The notes under the pieces: generated by a model
Told to the model about the DNA's origin: nothing
Databases searched by the model: none
The model's input: only the letters and a program-made list of their open reading frames with translations
Shown: positions 1 to 6,057 of the stretch, in pieces
How positions within the stretch are numbered: the first letter of the stretch is position 1
Layout of the letters: each line of letters opens with the position of its first letter
NCBI GenBank assembly: GCA_002871995.1
Contig: PNHW01000002.1
Location: 205,462-269,461 of the forward strand
DNA length: 64,000 nucleotides
Reading direction: 5' to 3'
Source: Gleimia europaea
GTDB taxonomy: Bacteria > Actinomycetota > Actinomycetes > Actinomycetales > Actinomycetaceae
Position numbers and translations under genes: made by a program

Positions 1-1
1 G

Positions 2-265
2 AGCAAGCGGCCCGACCTGGTAGAGCAGTTCAAAAATGAAGGTCTACTATCAGCCCCAATCATAGAAACCCAAAAGGGCCGCTCATCCGGGTTTAACCCT
101 GAACGAATCCGCGAAATCATCGCCCTAGCAGACCCTTACACCAAACCAAACCAGACGGGGCAAACCAACAATACTGGCAGCGCCAGCGTTGCCAGCAACC
201 CCAGCCACGCCAGGAACGCCAATCATTCTGCAAGCGCGCAGCAAAGCCAAGGGCGCAGGCTGTGA
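2..265 (+). CDS. C-terminal end of an unrecognised ICE protein (partial)
   Basis: An open frame enters from the left edge of the window and ends at a TGA at 263-265, four bases inside the next gene (GTG at 262). The visible 87 residues start with a charged helical stretch and a segment SSGFNPERIREIIALADPYT, then become a low-complexity tail rich in Asn, Ser, Ala and Gln. The tail contains VASNPSH, whose DNA recurs exactly in the gene at 21834. The overlap makes it the upstream member of the operon with the wall hydrolase. The domain that would identify it lies outside the window, so no function is assigned. Confidence 0.65.
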   Translation, partial: SKRPDLVEQFKNEGLLSAPIIETQKGRSSGFNPERIREIIALADPYTKPNQTGQTNNTGSASVASNPSHARNANHSASAQQSQGRRL

Positions 266-1200
266 AAAAGTCACTAATCGCCTTCCTCGCAGGCCCTCTA
301 ATGCTCTTGCCCCTCATGATGGCTGGAGGCGACGCTGAAGGAGCAGGAACGGGCCTGGAGGGAGTTCCCCCTGAATACGTGCAAGCCGTGATGGAAGCGG
401 GCAGTATCTGCACCGAAATCACGCCCAGCCTCATCGCCGGACAAATCGAGGCTGAATCCGGGTGGGACCCCACCGCTGTTAGCCCAGCAGGCGCGCAAGG
501 TATCGCCCAGTTCATGCCCGACACGTGGGCCTCTAACGGGATAGACGCAAACGGGGACGGCGTGGCCGACCCGTTCGACCCTATCGACGCTATCGCTAGT
601 CAAGGCCAGTTCATGTGCGGGCTAGTAGAGACCGTGAAAGCCTACGTGGCTAGCGGGCAAGCCGTTGGCAACGTGGTTGATCTTGCCCTGGCCGCATACA
701 ACTCAGGCCCTGGAGCAGTGCAACAACACCGGGGCATACCCCCATACTCTGAAACGCAAGACTACGTAGCCAAAATCAAACAGTTGGCCGGAAAATACAC
801 TCAAGGCAGTGTCTCAGCCTCGTCAGTAGTGGCCGGTGCTCAAAAATATCTTGGCACTCCCTACGTGTGGGGAGGCACCAGCGCGGACGGACTGGACTGT
901 TCGGGCCTAGTCGTGCGCGTCTACGCCGACCTTGGCAAACCCCTCAACGTGCGCACCGCCCACGACATCATTACCAAAGCAGGCACGCCCATAGACGAAT
1001 CAGCCCTACAGCCAGGCGACCTGATCGGCTTCGCCACTCCGGGTAGCGGGCACTACCACCACATCGGTATTTACGCCGGTAAAGACGCAGGTGGGAACCG
1101 GCTCATGATCCACGCCCCTAACGTGGGCGGGCACGTCGAACAAGTACCCCTAGACACCGCTTATTGGCTTGGCATGCAATGGCAAGCCGTCCGAATCTAA
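262..1200 (+). CDS. Secreted bifunctional lytic transglycosylase / NlpC-P60 endopeptidase (VirB1-like)
   Basis: This 312-residue protein has an N-terminal hydrophobic segment (residues 4-21) that looks like a signal peptide or anchor. A transglycosylase (SLT) domain spans about residues 50-175, with probable catalytic Glu65 in the ES pair of QIEAESGW and the motifs GAQGIAQFMP and AAYNSGPGAV. An NlpC/P60 domain follows (about 188-312) with the nucleophile Cys213 in LDCSGL and a histidine in YHHIGIY (266-267). Families of this architecture cut glycan strands and stem peptides, and in conjugative systems of Gram-positive bacteria they open the wall for the secretion channel. The start is GTG, overlapping the previous stop by four bases. 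A phage endolysin is the alternative, but all neighbours are conjugation genes. Confidence 0.88.
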   Translation: MKKSLIAFLAGPLMLLPLMMAGGDAEGAGTGLEGVPPEYVQAVMEAGSICTEITPSLIAGQIEAESGWDPTAVSPAGAQGIAQFMPDTWASNGIDANGDGVADPFDPIDAIASQGQFMCGLVETVKAYVASGQAVGNVVDLALAAYNSGPGAVQQHRGIPPYSETQDYVAKIKQLAGKYTQGSVSASSVVAGAQKYLGTPYVWGGTSADGLDCSGLVVRVYADLGKPLNVRTAHDIITKAGTPIDESALQPGDLIGFATPGSGHYHHIGIYAGKDAGGNRLMIHAPNVGGHVEQVPLDTAYWLGMQWQAVRI

Positions 1201-1238
1201 CCAAGCAAGTAATAAACCAACCATTAAGGAGTCAAACA

Positions 1239-1613
1239 GTGAGCTACATAGTACGAGCTGGAAACCTAGCAGGCCCCGTCAAACTCACCATGAACGACGA
1301 CGGCACCTATCAAGGACGGGCAACCGTGATCGTGAACGACCGCGCTAAAGACCTAGAAAGCGGCAAATGGGAGGACGCGGCAACAACCGCCTACTACCTA
1401 AGAATCCAAGGCCAGGCCGCCGTGAAACTAAAAGACTTCCAAGACTTAAACGGCAACGCTGCCGTCCTGTTCACCGGCACCTACCGCGCGCGCGGCTACA
1501 CCAGTCAAGACGGGCAAGAGCGAGTAGCTCACGACGTGTGGGTAGACCACATCGGGGCAGACATTGCCCGGCAAGAACTACACATCATCACCCAAAACGA
1601 CAAAAACAACTAA
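1239..1613 (+). CDS. Single-stranded DNA-binding protein-like (OB fold)
   Basis: The 124-residue product starts at GTG 1239, which has AAGGAGT six bases upstream; a longer frame from 1164 lacks a ribosome site and overlaps the hydrolase. The order of segments matches the SSB OB fold: an opening strand VRAGNLAGPVKLTMN, a central block LESGKWEDAATTAYYLRIQG, then GTYRARGYTSQDGQER and a closing DVWVDHIGADI comparable to the final beta strand of actinobacterial SSBs. The acidic C-terminal tail typical of housekeeping SSB is absent. Many conjugative elements carry their own SSB, which is thought to protect the single strand that enters the recipient. It sits in the hydrolase-ArdC operon, which fits early expression after transfer. 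Family membership is by eye. Confidence 0.65.
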   Translation: MSYIVRAGNLAGPVKLTMNDDGTYQGRATVIVNDRAKDLESGKWEDAATTAYYLRIQGQAAVKLKDFQDLNGNAAVLFTGTYRARGYTSQDGQERVAHDVWVDHIGADIARQELHIITQNDKNN

Positions 1614-1626
1614 CCAGGAGAATCAA

Positions 1627-1761
1627 ATGGAAACCCAATACACCACGCTAGAGCTAGTAGAAACCCTCATCGAGCAGGTCGAAGCCCAGCAAGACCAGAT
1701 CGAACAACTCACGGGGCGAGTCCAAGCCCTAGAAGCTAAAACCGGCCAGGTAGGCAACTAA
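1627..1761 (+). CDS. 44-residue coiled-coil peptide
   Basis: A short gene starts at ATG 1627, five bases after AGGAG, and ends one base before the ArdC-like gene. The protein is almost entirely one amphipathic helix: leucine and isoleucine recur with heptad spacing through LELVETLIEQVEAQQDQIEQ, followed by LTGRVQALEAK. It is a plausible oligomerisation module or partner of one of its operon neighbours. No family is recognised. Its reality rests on the good ribosome site, the tight spacing on both sides and the regular heptads. Confidence 0.6.
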   Translation: METQYTTLELVETLIEQVEAQQDQIEQLTGRVQALEAKTGQVGN

Positions 1762-1762
1762 C

Positions 1763-2914
1763 ATGGCTAGTCGAAGCAAAGAAAAAGCCAAGGAAGAACG
1801 CGAGGCGAAACTCGCGAAAGCTCACGAAGAAATAGCCACCGCAGCGTCCCGGTTCAAAGACACGCAAACGTGGAAAGACATGCTGGACTATATGACGCAA
1901 ATGCCCCAGTATTCATTCCGCAACCTAGTGTGGCTCAACAACCAGGCCCGCCAGCGCGGAAGCATGGAATCCTCGTTTGCGTCCTACACGGCTTGGAAAA
2001 AGCTAGGTAGACAAGTCCAAAAAGGCGAAAAAAGCTACCAAGTTCTAGCCCCCGTCACCTACAAGCTACCCTTCCTAAAAGGTGAGGACCGGCCAATAGA
2101 TAAAGACGAGCTAGATAAGTACGACAAGAAAGACATTATCTGGAAGCGAGCCGTCACAGGATTTACCGTGCGGCCAACATTTGGCTACCACCAAACCGAA
2201 GGTGAACCAATCAAGGGCAAAGACCTACCCCAAGTAACCGGGCAGCGTTCCGAACAGTTATGGCAGCGCGCTAAACAGATCGTGGCAGACCTTGGATACA
2301 AGTACGAAGAAACCACGCGCAAAGCTCTTGGAGGCGCATACGGGGTAACAATACGGCCGATGATCGAGGGGCAAGGTGAGAAAACCATTGCAGTAGCCGC
2401 CGACGCTCCCGAGGGCCACCAATTCAAAACTCTCATCCACGAGATCAGTCACGCCCGCCTGCACATGGACCAGGCAGATCAAACTGAGTCTATGCACCGG
2501 GGAATCAAAGAAGTAGAAGCCGAATCGTGCGCCTACCTAGTCAGTAAATACTTCGGCTTAGATACGGCCGACTACTCCACTGGATACATTGCCGGATGGG
2601 CCAACGCGGACGAAGAAACCATCCTCGCCACCGGGGAGCGGGTAATCCAAAACTCTAACTGGATCATCGACCAGCTCAACCCGCAAAAACCAAGCGAAGA
2701 AGCGGTAGAAACTTTGCAACGCACCCAAACCAGGCAGCAACAGCGCGATCATTCCCAAGTGGAAGAATCGTGCGAAACAGAACCCGCGCGTTCCAAGCCG
2801 CCACTACCCGGCATTGGAGAAGTGCCGCAGCTCAAGAAGTTGGACCATCCAACCCAGCACCCCGCTACCCGGCGCGCGCCGACCAAAACCGCAGGCCTGG
2901 CCCTACGCAGATAG
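1763..2914 (+). CDS. ArdC-like antirestriction protein with zinc metallopeptidase motif
   Basis: The 383-residue protein has an ArdC-type N-terminal domain (about 15-130, with PQYSFRNLVWLNNQARQRG and a later W-K-LGRQVQKGEKSYQVLAPV block, which in ArdC families binds single-stranded DNA). A metallopeptidase-like region has HEISHARLH at about residue 227, matching the HExxH zinc signature. ArdC proteins shield entering plasmid DNA from restriction; ArdC of IncW plasmid pSa is reported to travel with the transferred strand. The last 45 residues are a separate proline-rich tail in which PPLPGIGEVPQLKKLDHPT is nearly identical to the end of the relaxase at 10762. The start lies one base after the previous stop. 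It closes the operon, followed by an AT-rich hairpin at 3002. Confidence 0.82.
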   Translation: MASRSKEKAKEEREAKLAKAHEEIATAASRFKDTQTWKDMLDYMTQMPQYSFRNLVWLNNQARQRGSMESSFASYTAWKKLGRQVQKGEKSYQVLAPVTYKLPFLKGEDRPIDKDELDKYDKKDIIWKRAVTGFTVRPTFGYHQTEGEPIKGKDLPQVTGQRSEQLWQRAKQIVADLGYKYEETTRKALGGAYGVTIRPMIEGQGEKTIAVAADAPEGHQFKTLIHEISHARLHMDQADQTESMHRGIKEVEAESCAYLVSKYFGLDTADYSTGYIAGWANADEETILATGERVIQNSNWIIDQLNPQKPSEEAVETLQRTQTRQQQRDHSQVEESCETEPARSKPPLPGIGEVPQLKKLDHPTQHPATRRAPTKTAGLALRR

Positions 2915-3001
2915 GAACCAGCTTGAACGCCGGTCATTTTTACCTGTTTTCAGACTTAGGAATTAACCCCCTAGACCCCTATGGGGCGCGTATATTATCA
3001 A

Positions 3002-3028
3002 TACGGTTATTTTACATTTTTAACCGTA
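3002..3028. promoter_or_regulatory. AT-rich hairpin between ardC-like gene and TA operon
   Basis: Perfect 8-base arms TACGGTTA (3002-3009) and TAACCGTA (3021-3028) flank an 11-base T-rich loop. It may terminate the upstream operon or belong to the promoter region of the toxin-antitoxin genes. The G+C of 2930-3095 is clearly below that of the flanking genes. Confidence 0.4.
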
Positions 3029-3060
3029 GATTCTGGCTACCTCTAGCGCGGCATTATTTC

Positions 3061-3096
3061 GGGTATTATAATGGGTAATATCATGGGTATTATTAG
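3061..3096 (+). promoter_or_regulatory. Triple 12-bp direct repeat, probable toxin-antitoxin operator
   Basis: Three head-to-tail 12-base units start at 3061, 3073 and 3085 with cores GGGTATTAT, GGGTAATAT and GGGTATTAT, ending just before the ribosome site of the toxin gene. Tandem short repeats are the usual binding site of ribbon-helix-helix antitoxins, and the second gene of this operon encodes one. Autoregulation is therefore inferred. Confidence 0.55.
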
Positions 3097-3104
3097 GGGG
3101 TGTG

Positions 3105-3359
3105 GTGGTAGTTCATCCGAACGCTCTTAAGCACGGTTTGACCACGGAGCAGGTGCAGTCAGCTTGGGAGAATTATCTGGTTGGAGCGGTGCGTGTTCCT
3201 GGAGAGCTGGAAGTGCGTATCGGTTTAACTCCCGAGGGTAGAGAGGTTGAACTCATTGGCTCATTACTTGCTGATGGCAACTGGCTTATCTTCCACGCAA
3301 TGACCCCACCTACTAAGAAAGTCCGCACCGAGATCGATAAGGCGTTAAGGAGAAGATGA
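3105..3359 (+). CDS. BrnT-like toxin of a type II toxin-antitoxin pair
   Basis: The 84-residue product begins VVHPNALKHGLTTEQVQSAW and continues with a strand-rich core (LEVRIGLTPEGREVELIG) and LIFHAMTPPTKK. This layout, an N-terminal HPxALKHG motif and a late HAM motif, is typical of actinobacterial BrnT-like toxins, which as a family act as ribonucleases. GTG 3105 is preferred to GTG 3102 because AGGGGG at 3094-3099 gives better spacing. Toxin-first order with a ribbon-helix-helix partner downstream matches BrnT/BrnA-type operons. On a conjugative element it would act as an addiction module. The family call is from motif layout only. Confidence 0.6.
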   Translation: MVVHPNALKHGLTTEQVQSAWENYLVGAVRVPGELEVRIGLTPEGREVELIGSLLADGNWLIFHAMTPPTKKVRTEIDKALRRR

Positions 3360-3607
3360 TGAGCAAGTACACGCTAGCTAACGGCACCACGATCACTGAC
3401 GCAGACATTGATCAACTATGCGCCGAGTTTGAATCAGAGTCATGGACAGGCCACTTAGAACGTATCCACCACGGCCCGGCAGCTATTAGCGACGAGCAAC
3501 TAATCACCGTCGCGGTGAAGTTTCCTAAGTCGATGGTCAAAGCCATAGACAACCAGACGAAGAACCGATCTGACTTCATCCGCAAAGCCGTAGCCGCATC
3601 CCTCTAG
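3359..3607 (+). CDS. Ribbon-helix-helix antitoxin
   Basis: This 82-residue protein overlaps the toxin stop by one base (TGATG); ATG 3359 is preferred over ATG 3356 because AAGGAG at 3347-3352 is then six bases away. The C-terminal half (VAVKFPKSMVKAIDNQ...NRSDFIRKAVAASL) is a ribbon-helix-helix domain: a beta strand, a helix, then the NRSDFIRKA helix typical of CopG/Arc repressors. The N-terminal half (about residues 1-45) is acidic and would wrap the basic toxin. It probably represses its own operon through the triple repeat at 3061. A run of at least nine G follows the stop. Confidence 0.7.
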   Translation: MSKYTLANGTTITDADIDQLCAEFESESWTGHLERIHHGPAAISDEQLITVAVKFPKSMVKAIDNQTKNRSDFIRKAVAASL

Positions 3608-3621
3608 GGGGGGGGAGGGAT

Positions 3622-3710
3622 CTCTTCCCCGCGCGTGCGGGGATGACCCCCTTAATCTCAACCGGCGACTAAGTATTCCTCGCTCTGTCCCGCGCGTGCG
3701 CGGCATGGGC
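3622..3710. CRISPR. Single type I-E-like CRISPR unit (repeat-spacer-degenerate repeat)
   Basis: A 28-base element at 3622-3649, starting CTCTTCCCCGCGCGTGCGG and ending GGATGACCC, looks like a type I-E CRISPR repeat of actinobacteria, with the central palindrome CCCCGCGCGTGCGGGG. A degenerate copy of equal length (3683-3710, starting CTCTGTCCCGCGCGTGCG) begins exactly 61 bases later, leaving a 33-base spacer (3650-3682). The 28 + 33 period is that of type I-E arrays, and a degenerate last repeat is common. No cas gene or leader is visible. The alternative is a transcription terminator for the TA operon whose hairpin happens to be repeated. Confidence 0.5.
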
Positions 3711-3747
3711 TGGACTGGAACGCCCTTGATCTCTTAGAGAGGCCCAA

Positions 3748-3942
3748 ATGGATTGGACATTCTGGCTTGCAGTAGGCCTAACCATTGTGTTGAGCATTGT
3801 TCTGTCTCGTTTTTCAGTGCAAAGAAGCATCAGAAGAAACCACCGAAATGCTAGTTCCAAAGAAGAACGCCAATACCTAGAGAAGATTGACCAAGACATA
3901 GATAAAGGCAAAGCAGCCTACCACGGATTCATACCCTGGTAA
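3748..3942 (+). CDS. Small single-pass membrane protein
   Basis: The 64-residue product starts at ATG 3748 with GAGAGG eight bases upstream. Residues 3-22 (TFWLAVGLTIVLSIVLSRFS) form one membrane helix followed at once by a basic stretch (RSIRRNHR), so the polar C-terminal part (EERQYLEKIDQDIDKGK) should be cytoplasmic. No family is recognised. It stands alone between the CRISPR-like unit and a decayed region; small membrane proteins in ICEs are sometimes entry-exclusion factors or toxins, but nothing here decides that. Confidence 0.5.
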   Translation: MDWTFWLAVGLTIVLSIVLSRFSVQRSIRRNHRNASSKEERQYLEKIDQDIDKGKAAYHGFIPW

Positions 3943-3969
3943 CACTGATCTATACACATTCCCACTAGG

Positions 3970-4012
3970 CTCCTTGCAAGGAATCCCTCCCACTCAGAGA
4001 CTCCTTGCAAGG
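3970..4012. repeat. Two palindromic CCTTGCAAGG boxes, 31 bp apart
   Basis: The 12-base sequence CTCCTTGCAAGG occurs at 3970-3981 and 4001-4012. Its last ten bases are a perfect palindrome. The 31-base period is close to three helical turns, so a dimeric protein could bind both on one face of the DNA. They lie downstream of the small membrane protein and upstream of no intact gene. Confidence 0.45.
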
Positions 4013-4067
4013 CGCAATTTGCCGAATTATCTGACTTGGTTCGTGGCCTACTCGGGACACGCTTGGC

Positions 4068-4091
4068 GGTTTGGTTTGGTTTGGTTTGGTT
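4068..4091. repeat. Tandem GGTTT array
   Basis: Nearly five copies of the pentamer GGTTT run without interruption. Shorter versions on either strand occur at 151-163, 9944-9966 and 24930-24946, all within the element. Confidence 0.6.
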
Positions 4092-4159
4092 AGCGGCTTC
4101 GGCCGTGTCTGTTTTGCTTGGCCTGTTGTGGCCTACTCGAAATACTCGATCATTGGCGA

Positions 4160-4382
4160 TCACCACAACCGCATGGTGCACAACTACATTGGCAAACTCG
4201 ACACCTACAGTCACAGCAGTTATCCACTAGCGTTCTTTTCTTACATAGCAGGCGGGTTCGCTAATCAAATAGATAAGCAAATACTGGCAGAAGCAAACGA
4301 GTCAGGAATCAACGGCTCCGGTATTACCGTCACTAACTTCATAAAAATGATCGAACGACAAACCGCCCCGTTACCTTGTTGA
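4160..4382 (+). pseudogene. Remnant of an unidentified gene, possibly a restriction enzyme C-terminus
   Basis: From about 4160 to the TGA at 4380-4382 one frame reads like protein: HNYIGKLDTYSHSSYPLAFF, then SYIAGGFANQIDKQILAEAN, ESGINGSGITVTNFIKMIER. The pattern of a FIAG-like motif, a charged helix and a terminal INGSGITVTNFIKMIE helix resembles the last part of some type II restriction endonucleases, but this is recollection of a pattern, not a match. No start codon with a ribosome site precedes it and the upstream sequence is the GGTTT array, so a complete gene is absent. The position near an adenine methylase gene makes a decayed restriction system attractive but unproven. Confidence 0.3.
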
Positions 4383-4470
4383 CAGGTCCTGATTGGCGGG
4401 TGTTGATTGGGATTGTCGGCCAGCCGCCCTGGCATGGTGTCTTGCCCCTGTCTATCCAATGATCCCCCCC

Positions 4471-4741
4471 AACACTTATACGCACTCGAATCTGCGAGAA
4501 CTTTTCAGTCTCAACCGCCAAATACGATTAACCGACCTCAACCTAGACGTAGCCTAGTTCAACAACGCGGCGTGCAATATCGACCGTTAATGCACGCCCA
4601 GGGCGGCGATCACAAAAGCCCGCGAAATAAAACAATCCACACGCGCAAAAGTCATGCCCACAACCGTAATCGTTCAAAACCTGCGACCATTGAGTAATGC
4701 ACGCCCGTCAGGTAAAATTGCGAGGAGAAGGAAGGGGTACC
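4471..4741 (+). pseudogene. Decayed reading frame with two in-frame stops
   Basis: Frame 1 from 4471 gives protein-like sequence (HSNLRELFSLNRQIRLTDLN) interrupted by TAG near 4555 and TAA near 4588, then continues plausibly (AAITKAREIKQSTRAKVMPT, TVIVQNLRPLSNARP). No intact frame covers the segment. I see this as a gene broken by point mutations; its family is not recognised. The last 50 bases hold the promoter of the next gene. Confidence 0.25.
4690..4718 (+). promoter_or_regulatory. Sigma-70 promoter, copy 1 of a duplicated promoter
   Basis: TTGAGT (4690-4695), a 17-base spacer and TAAAAT (4713-4718) form a good housekeeping promoter 24 bases before the VbhA-like antitoxin gene. About 35 bases including both hexamers and the spacer recur with only a few differences at 7682-7710, before the second VbhA-like gene. 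Confidence 0.65.
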
Positions 4742-4942
4742 ATGGAGGCTTTCGACACTGAGCAGCGCTGGCCCGGGCTGTTCCACGGCATGACCCAGAC
4801 GCAACGGGAAATCGTGCTCGACGCTCTTGCTTTAGGCTGGCACGAGGGAAATGAGCCTACAAGGCGAGTTACCAGGAACCTAACTGACTACGTGCGCGGA
4901 GACATTAGCGAAGAAGAATGCCTCGTATGCGGCCGGGTGTAG
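4742..4942 (+). CDS. Orphan VbhA-like (Fic-type) antitoxin
   Basis: The 66-residue product starts at ATG 4742, behind AGGAG (4723-4727) and a second purine tract GAAGGGG. It shows the small helical layout of VbhA antitoxins: a first helix with the inhibitory region (LDALALGWHEGNEP, keeping the E-G pair of the S/TxxxE-G/N motif but with Leu at the S/T position), and a last helix NLTDYVRGDISEEECL matching the YVxGxIxxEE end of the family. VbhA-type antitoxins block the ATP pocket of a Fic AMP transferase. No Fic gene follows: the next 200 bases hold no toxin. Its promoter is a duplicate of the one before the functional pair at 7763, so it may protect against that Fic protein or be left over from a lost pair. 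Confidence 0.6.
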   Translation: MEAFDTEQRWPGLFHGMTQTQREIVLDALALGWHEGNEPTRRVTRNLTDYVRGDISEEECLVCGRV

Positions 4943-5154
4943 ACTCGCTTCAATCTTGGATCAAGGCATATCCCACATTTCTTTACCAACGACACGTCGC
5001 TGTCCTCTCCGAGGTACACCAACCCGCCACATGAACAAGGAAACTAGCCCAACGACCCGACACTTTCGTCTTTTCAAAGCTAACAACATCCACGCACCAT
5101 GCCTCACCTAATTTCGGCCACTGTCGTGACATCATCATTCAGGGGATAACTACC

Positions 5155-6057
5155 ATGATCAATCGTTTACGCATCGTCACCAGCCGCCGGTATGGCACGC
5201 ATTCCCCTCTACGTTACCCCGGCGGAAAAGCAACCATGGCAGGATTCTTCGCAGACCTTATTCAACATCTAGATCTGGAAAACCCTATCTATATCGAGCC
5301 CTACGCTGGTGGGGCCGGTGCCGGCGCAGCACTATTGCGCGAAGGAATAATCGCCAAGCTGGTTATTAATGATATAGACCCTGCCGTCTACGCTTTCTGG
5401 TACTGCGTCAAATACCACACTTCTTGGCTCATCGAACAAGTGCAATCCATACCGCTGACACTCGATGAATGGAAACGCCAACGGAATATATACCAGGAAG
5501 AGGACGACACAGATCTGTGTTCTCTGGGACTAGCATTTTTCTACCTGAATCGCACTAACCGATCCGGAATTCTCAACGCCGGCGTCATTGGAGGAAAACA
5601 ACAACAAGGCGCATACAAAATCGACGCAAGGTTCAATAGGACGACTCTGTCCAACCGGATCAACGCCCTCGGTTCCCTCGCCGACAAGATCGTGCTTCAC
5701 AACTTGGACGGGAGAGACATAATTGAACGCTACGGAAACGAGCCTGAAGCGCTGATTTATATTGACCCGCCCTATGTTGCAGCTGGAGGATCACTCTACC
5801 TAAATGCTTTCGACGGGCGAGATCACGAAGCACTCGCCGAGCATATCCATCGCATACCTACAGCCCACTGGCTACTAACATACGACGATCACTCACTCAT
5901 CCGTCACCTATACCGTGACAGTTTTATGGCCGATCTCGAAATCACCTACTCTGCAACCAAACCAGGAAAAGCAAAAGAACTACTCGTCGCCCCGCCAAGG
6001 GTGGCTCGCGCCATTATGGAGTGCCATCGAGAGACGTTTTCAACATATGTTCTATGA
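5155..6057 (+). CDS. DNA adenine-N6 methyltransferase (Dam/D12 class)
   Basis: The 300-residue protein starts at ATG 5155 behind AGGGG. It has the class alpha order: SPLRYPGGKA near the N-terminus, the SAM-binding YIEPYAGGAGAGAALL (46-61), the NDIDPAVYAFW loop (72-82), an FFYLNRTNRSG segment and the catalytic DPPY at 204-207. Such enzymes methylate adenine in short palindromes. It converges on the ParB-like gene with a 44-base overlap of the 3' ends. The methylase may be a solitary self-protection enzyme, the surviving half of a restriction system (see the remnant at 4160), or work with the ParB-like protein. The first residues before SRRYGTHSPLRY are atypical, so the true start could be slightly downstream. 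Confidence 0.85.
   Translation: MINRLRIVTSRRYGTHSPLRYPGGKATMAGFFADLIQHLDLENPIYIEPYAGGAGAGAALLREGIIAKLVINDIDPAVYAFWYCVKYHTSWLIEQVQSIPLTLDEWKRQRNIYQEEDDTDLCSLGLAFFYLNRTNRSGILNAGVIGGKQQQGAYKIDARFNRTTLSNRINALGSLADKIVLHNLDGRDIIERYGNEPEALIYIDPPYVAAGGSLYLNAFDGRDHEALAEHIHRIPTAHWLLTYDDHSLIRHLYRDSFMADLEITYSATKPGKAKELLVAPPRVARAIMECHRETFSTYVL

Noticed and set aside
262-1200. Phage endolysin, suggesting a prophage
   Set aside because: Neighbours are relaxase, coupling protein, VirB4 and SSB, and no capsid, tail or terminase gene is present.
3607-3617. Run of G after the antitoxin gene as a phase-variation tract
   Set aside because: It lies after the stop codon and before no start codon, so slippage would not switch a gene.
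4918-5034. Short frame overlapping the end of the orphan antitoxin as its toxin
   Set aside because: It is 38 residues long, has no Fic motif and no ribosome site.
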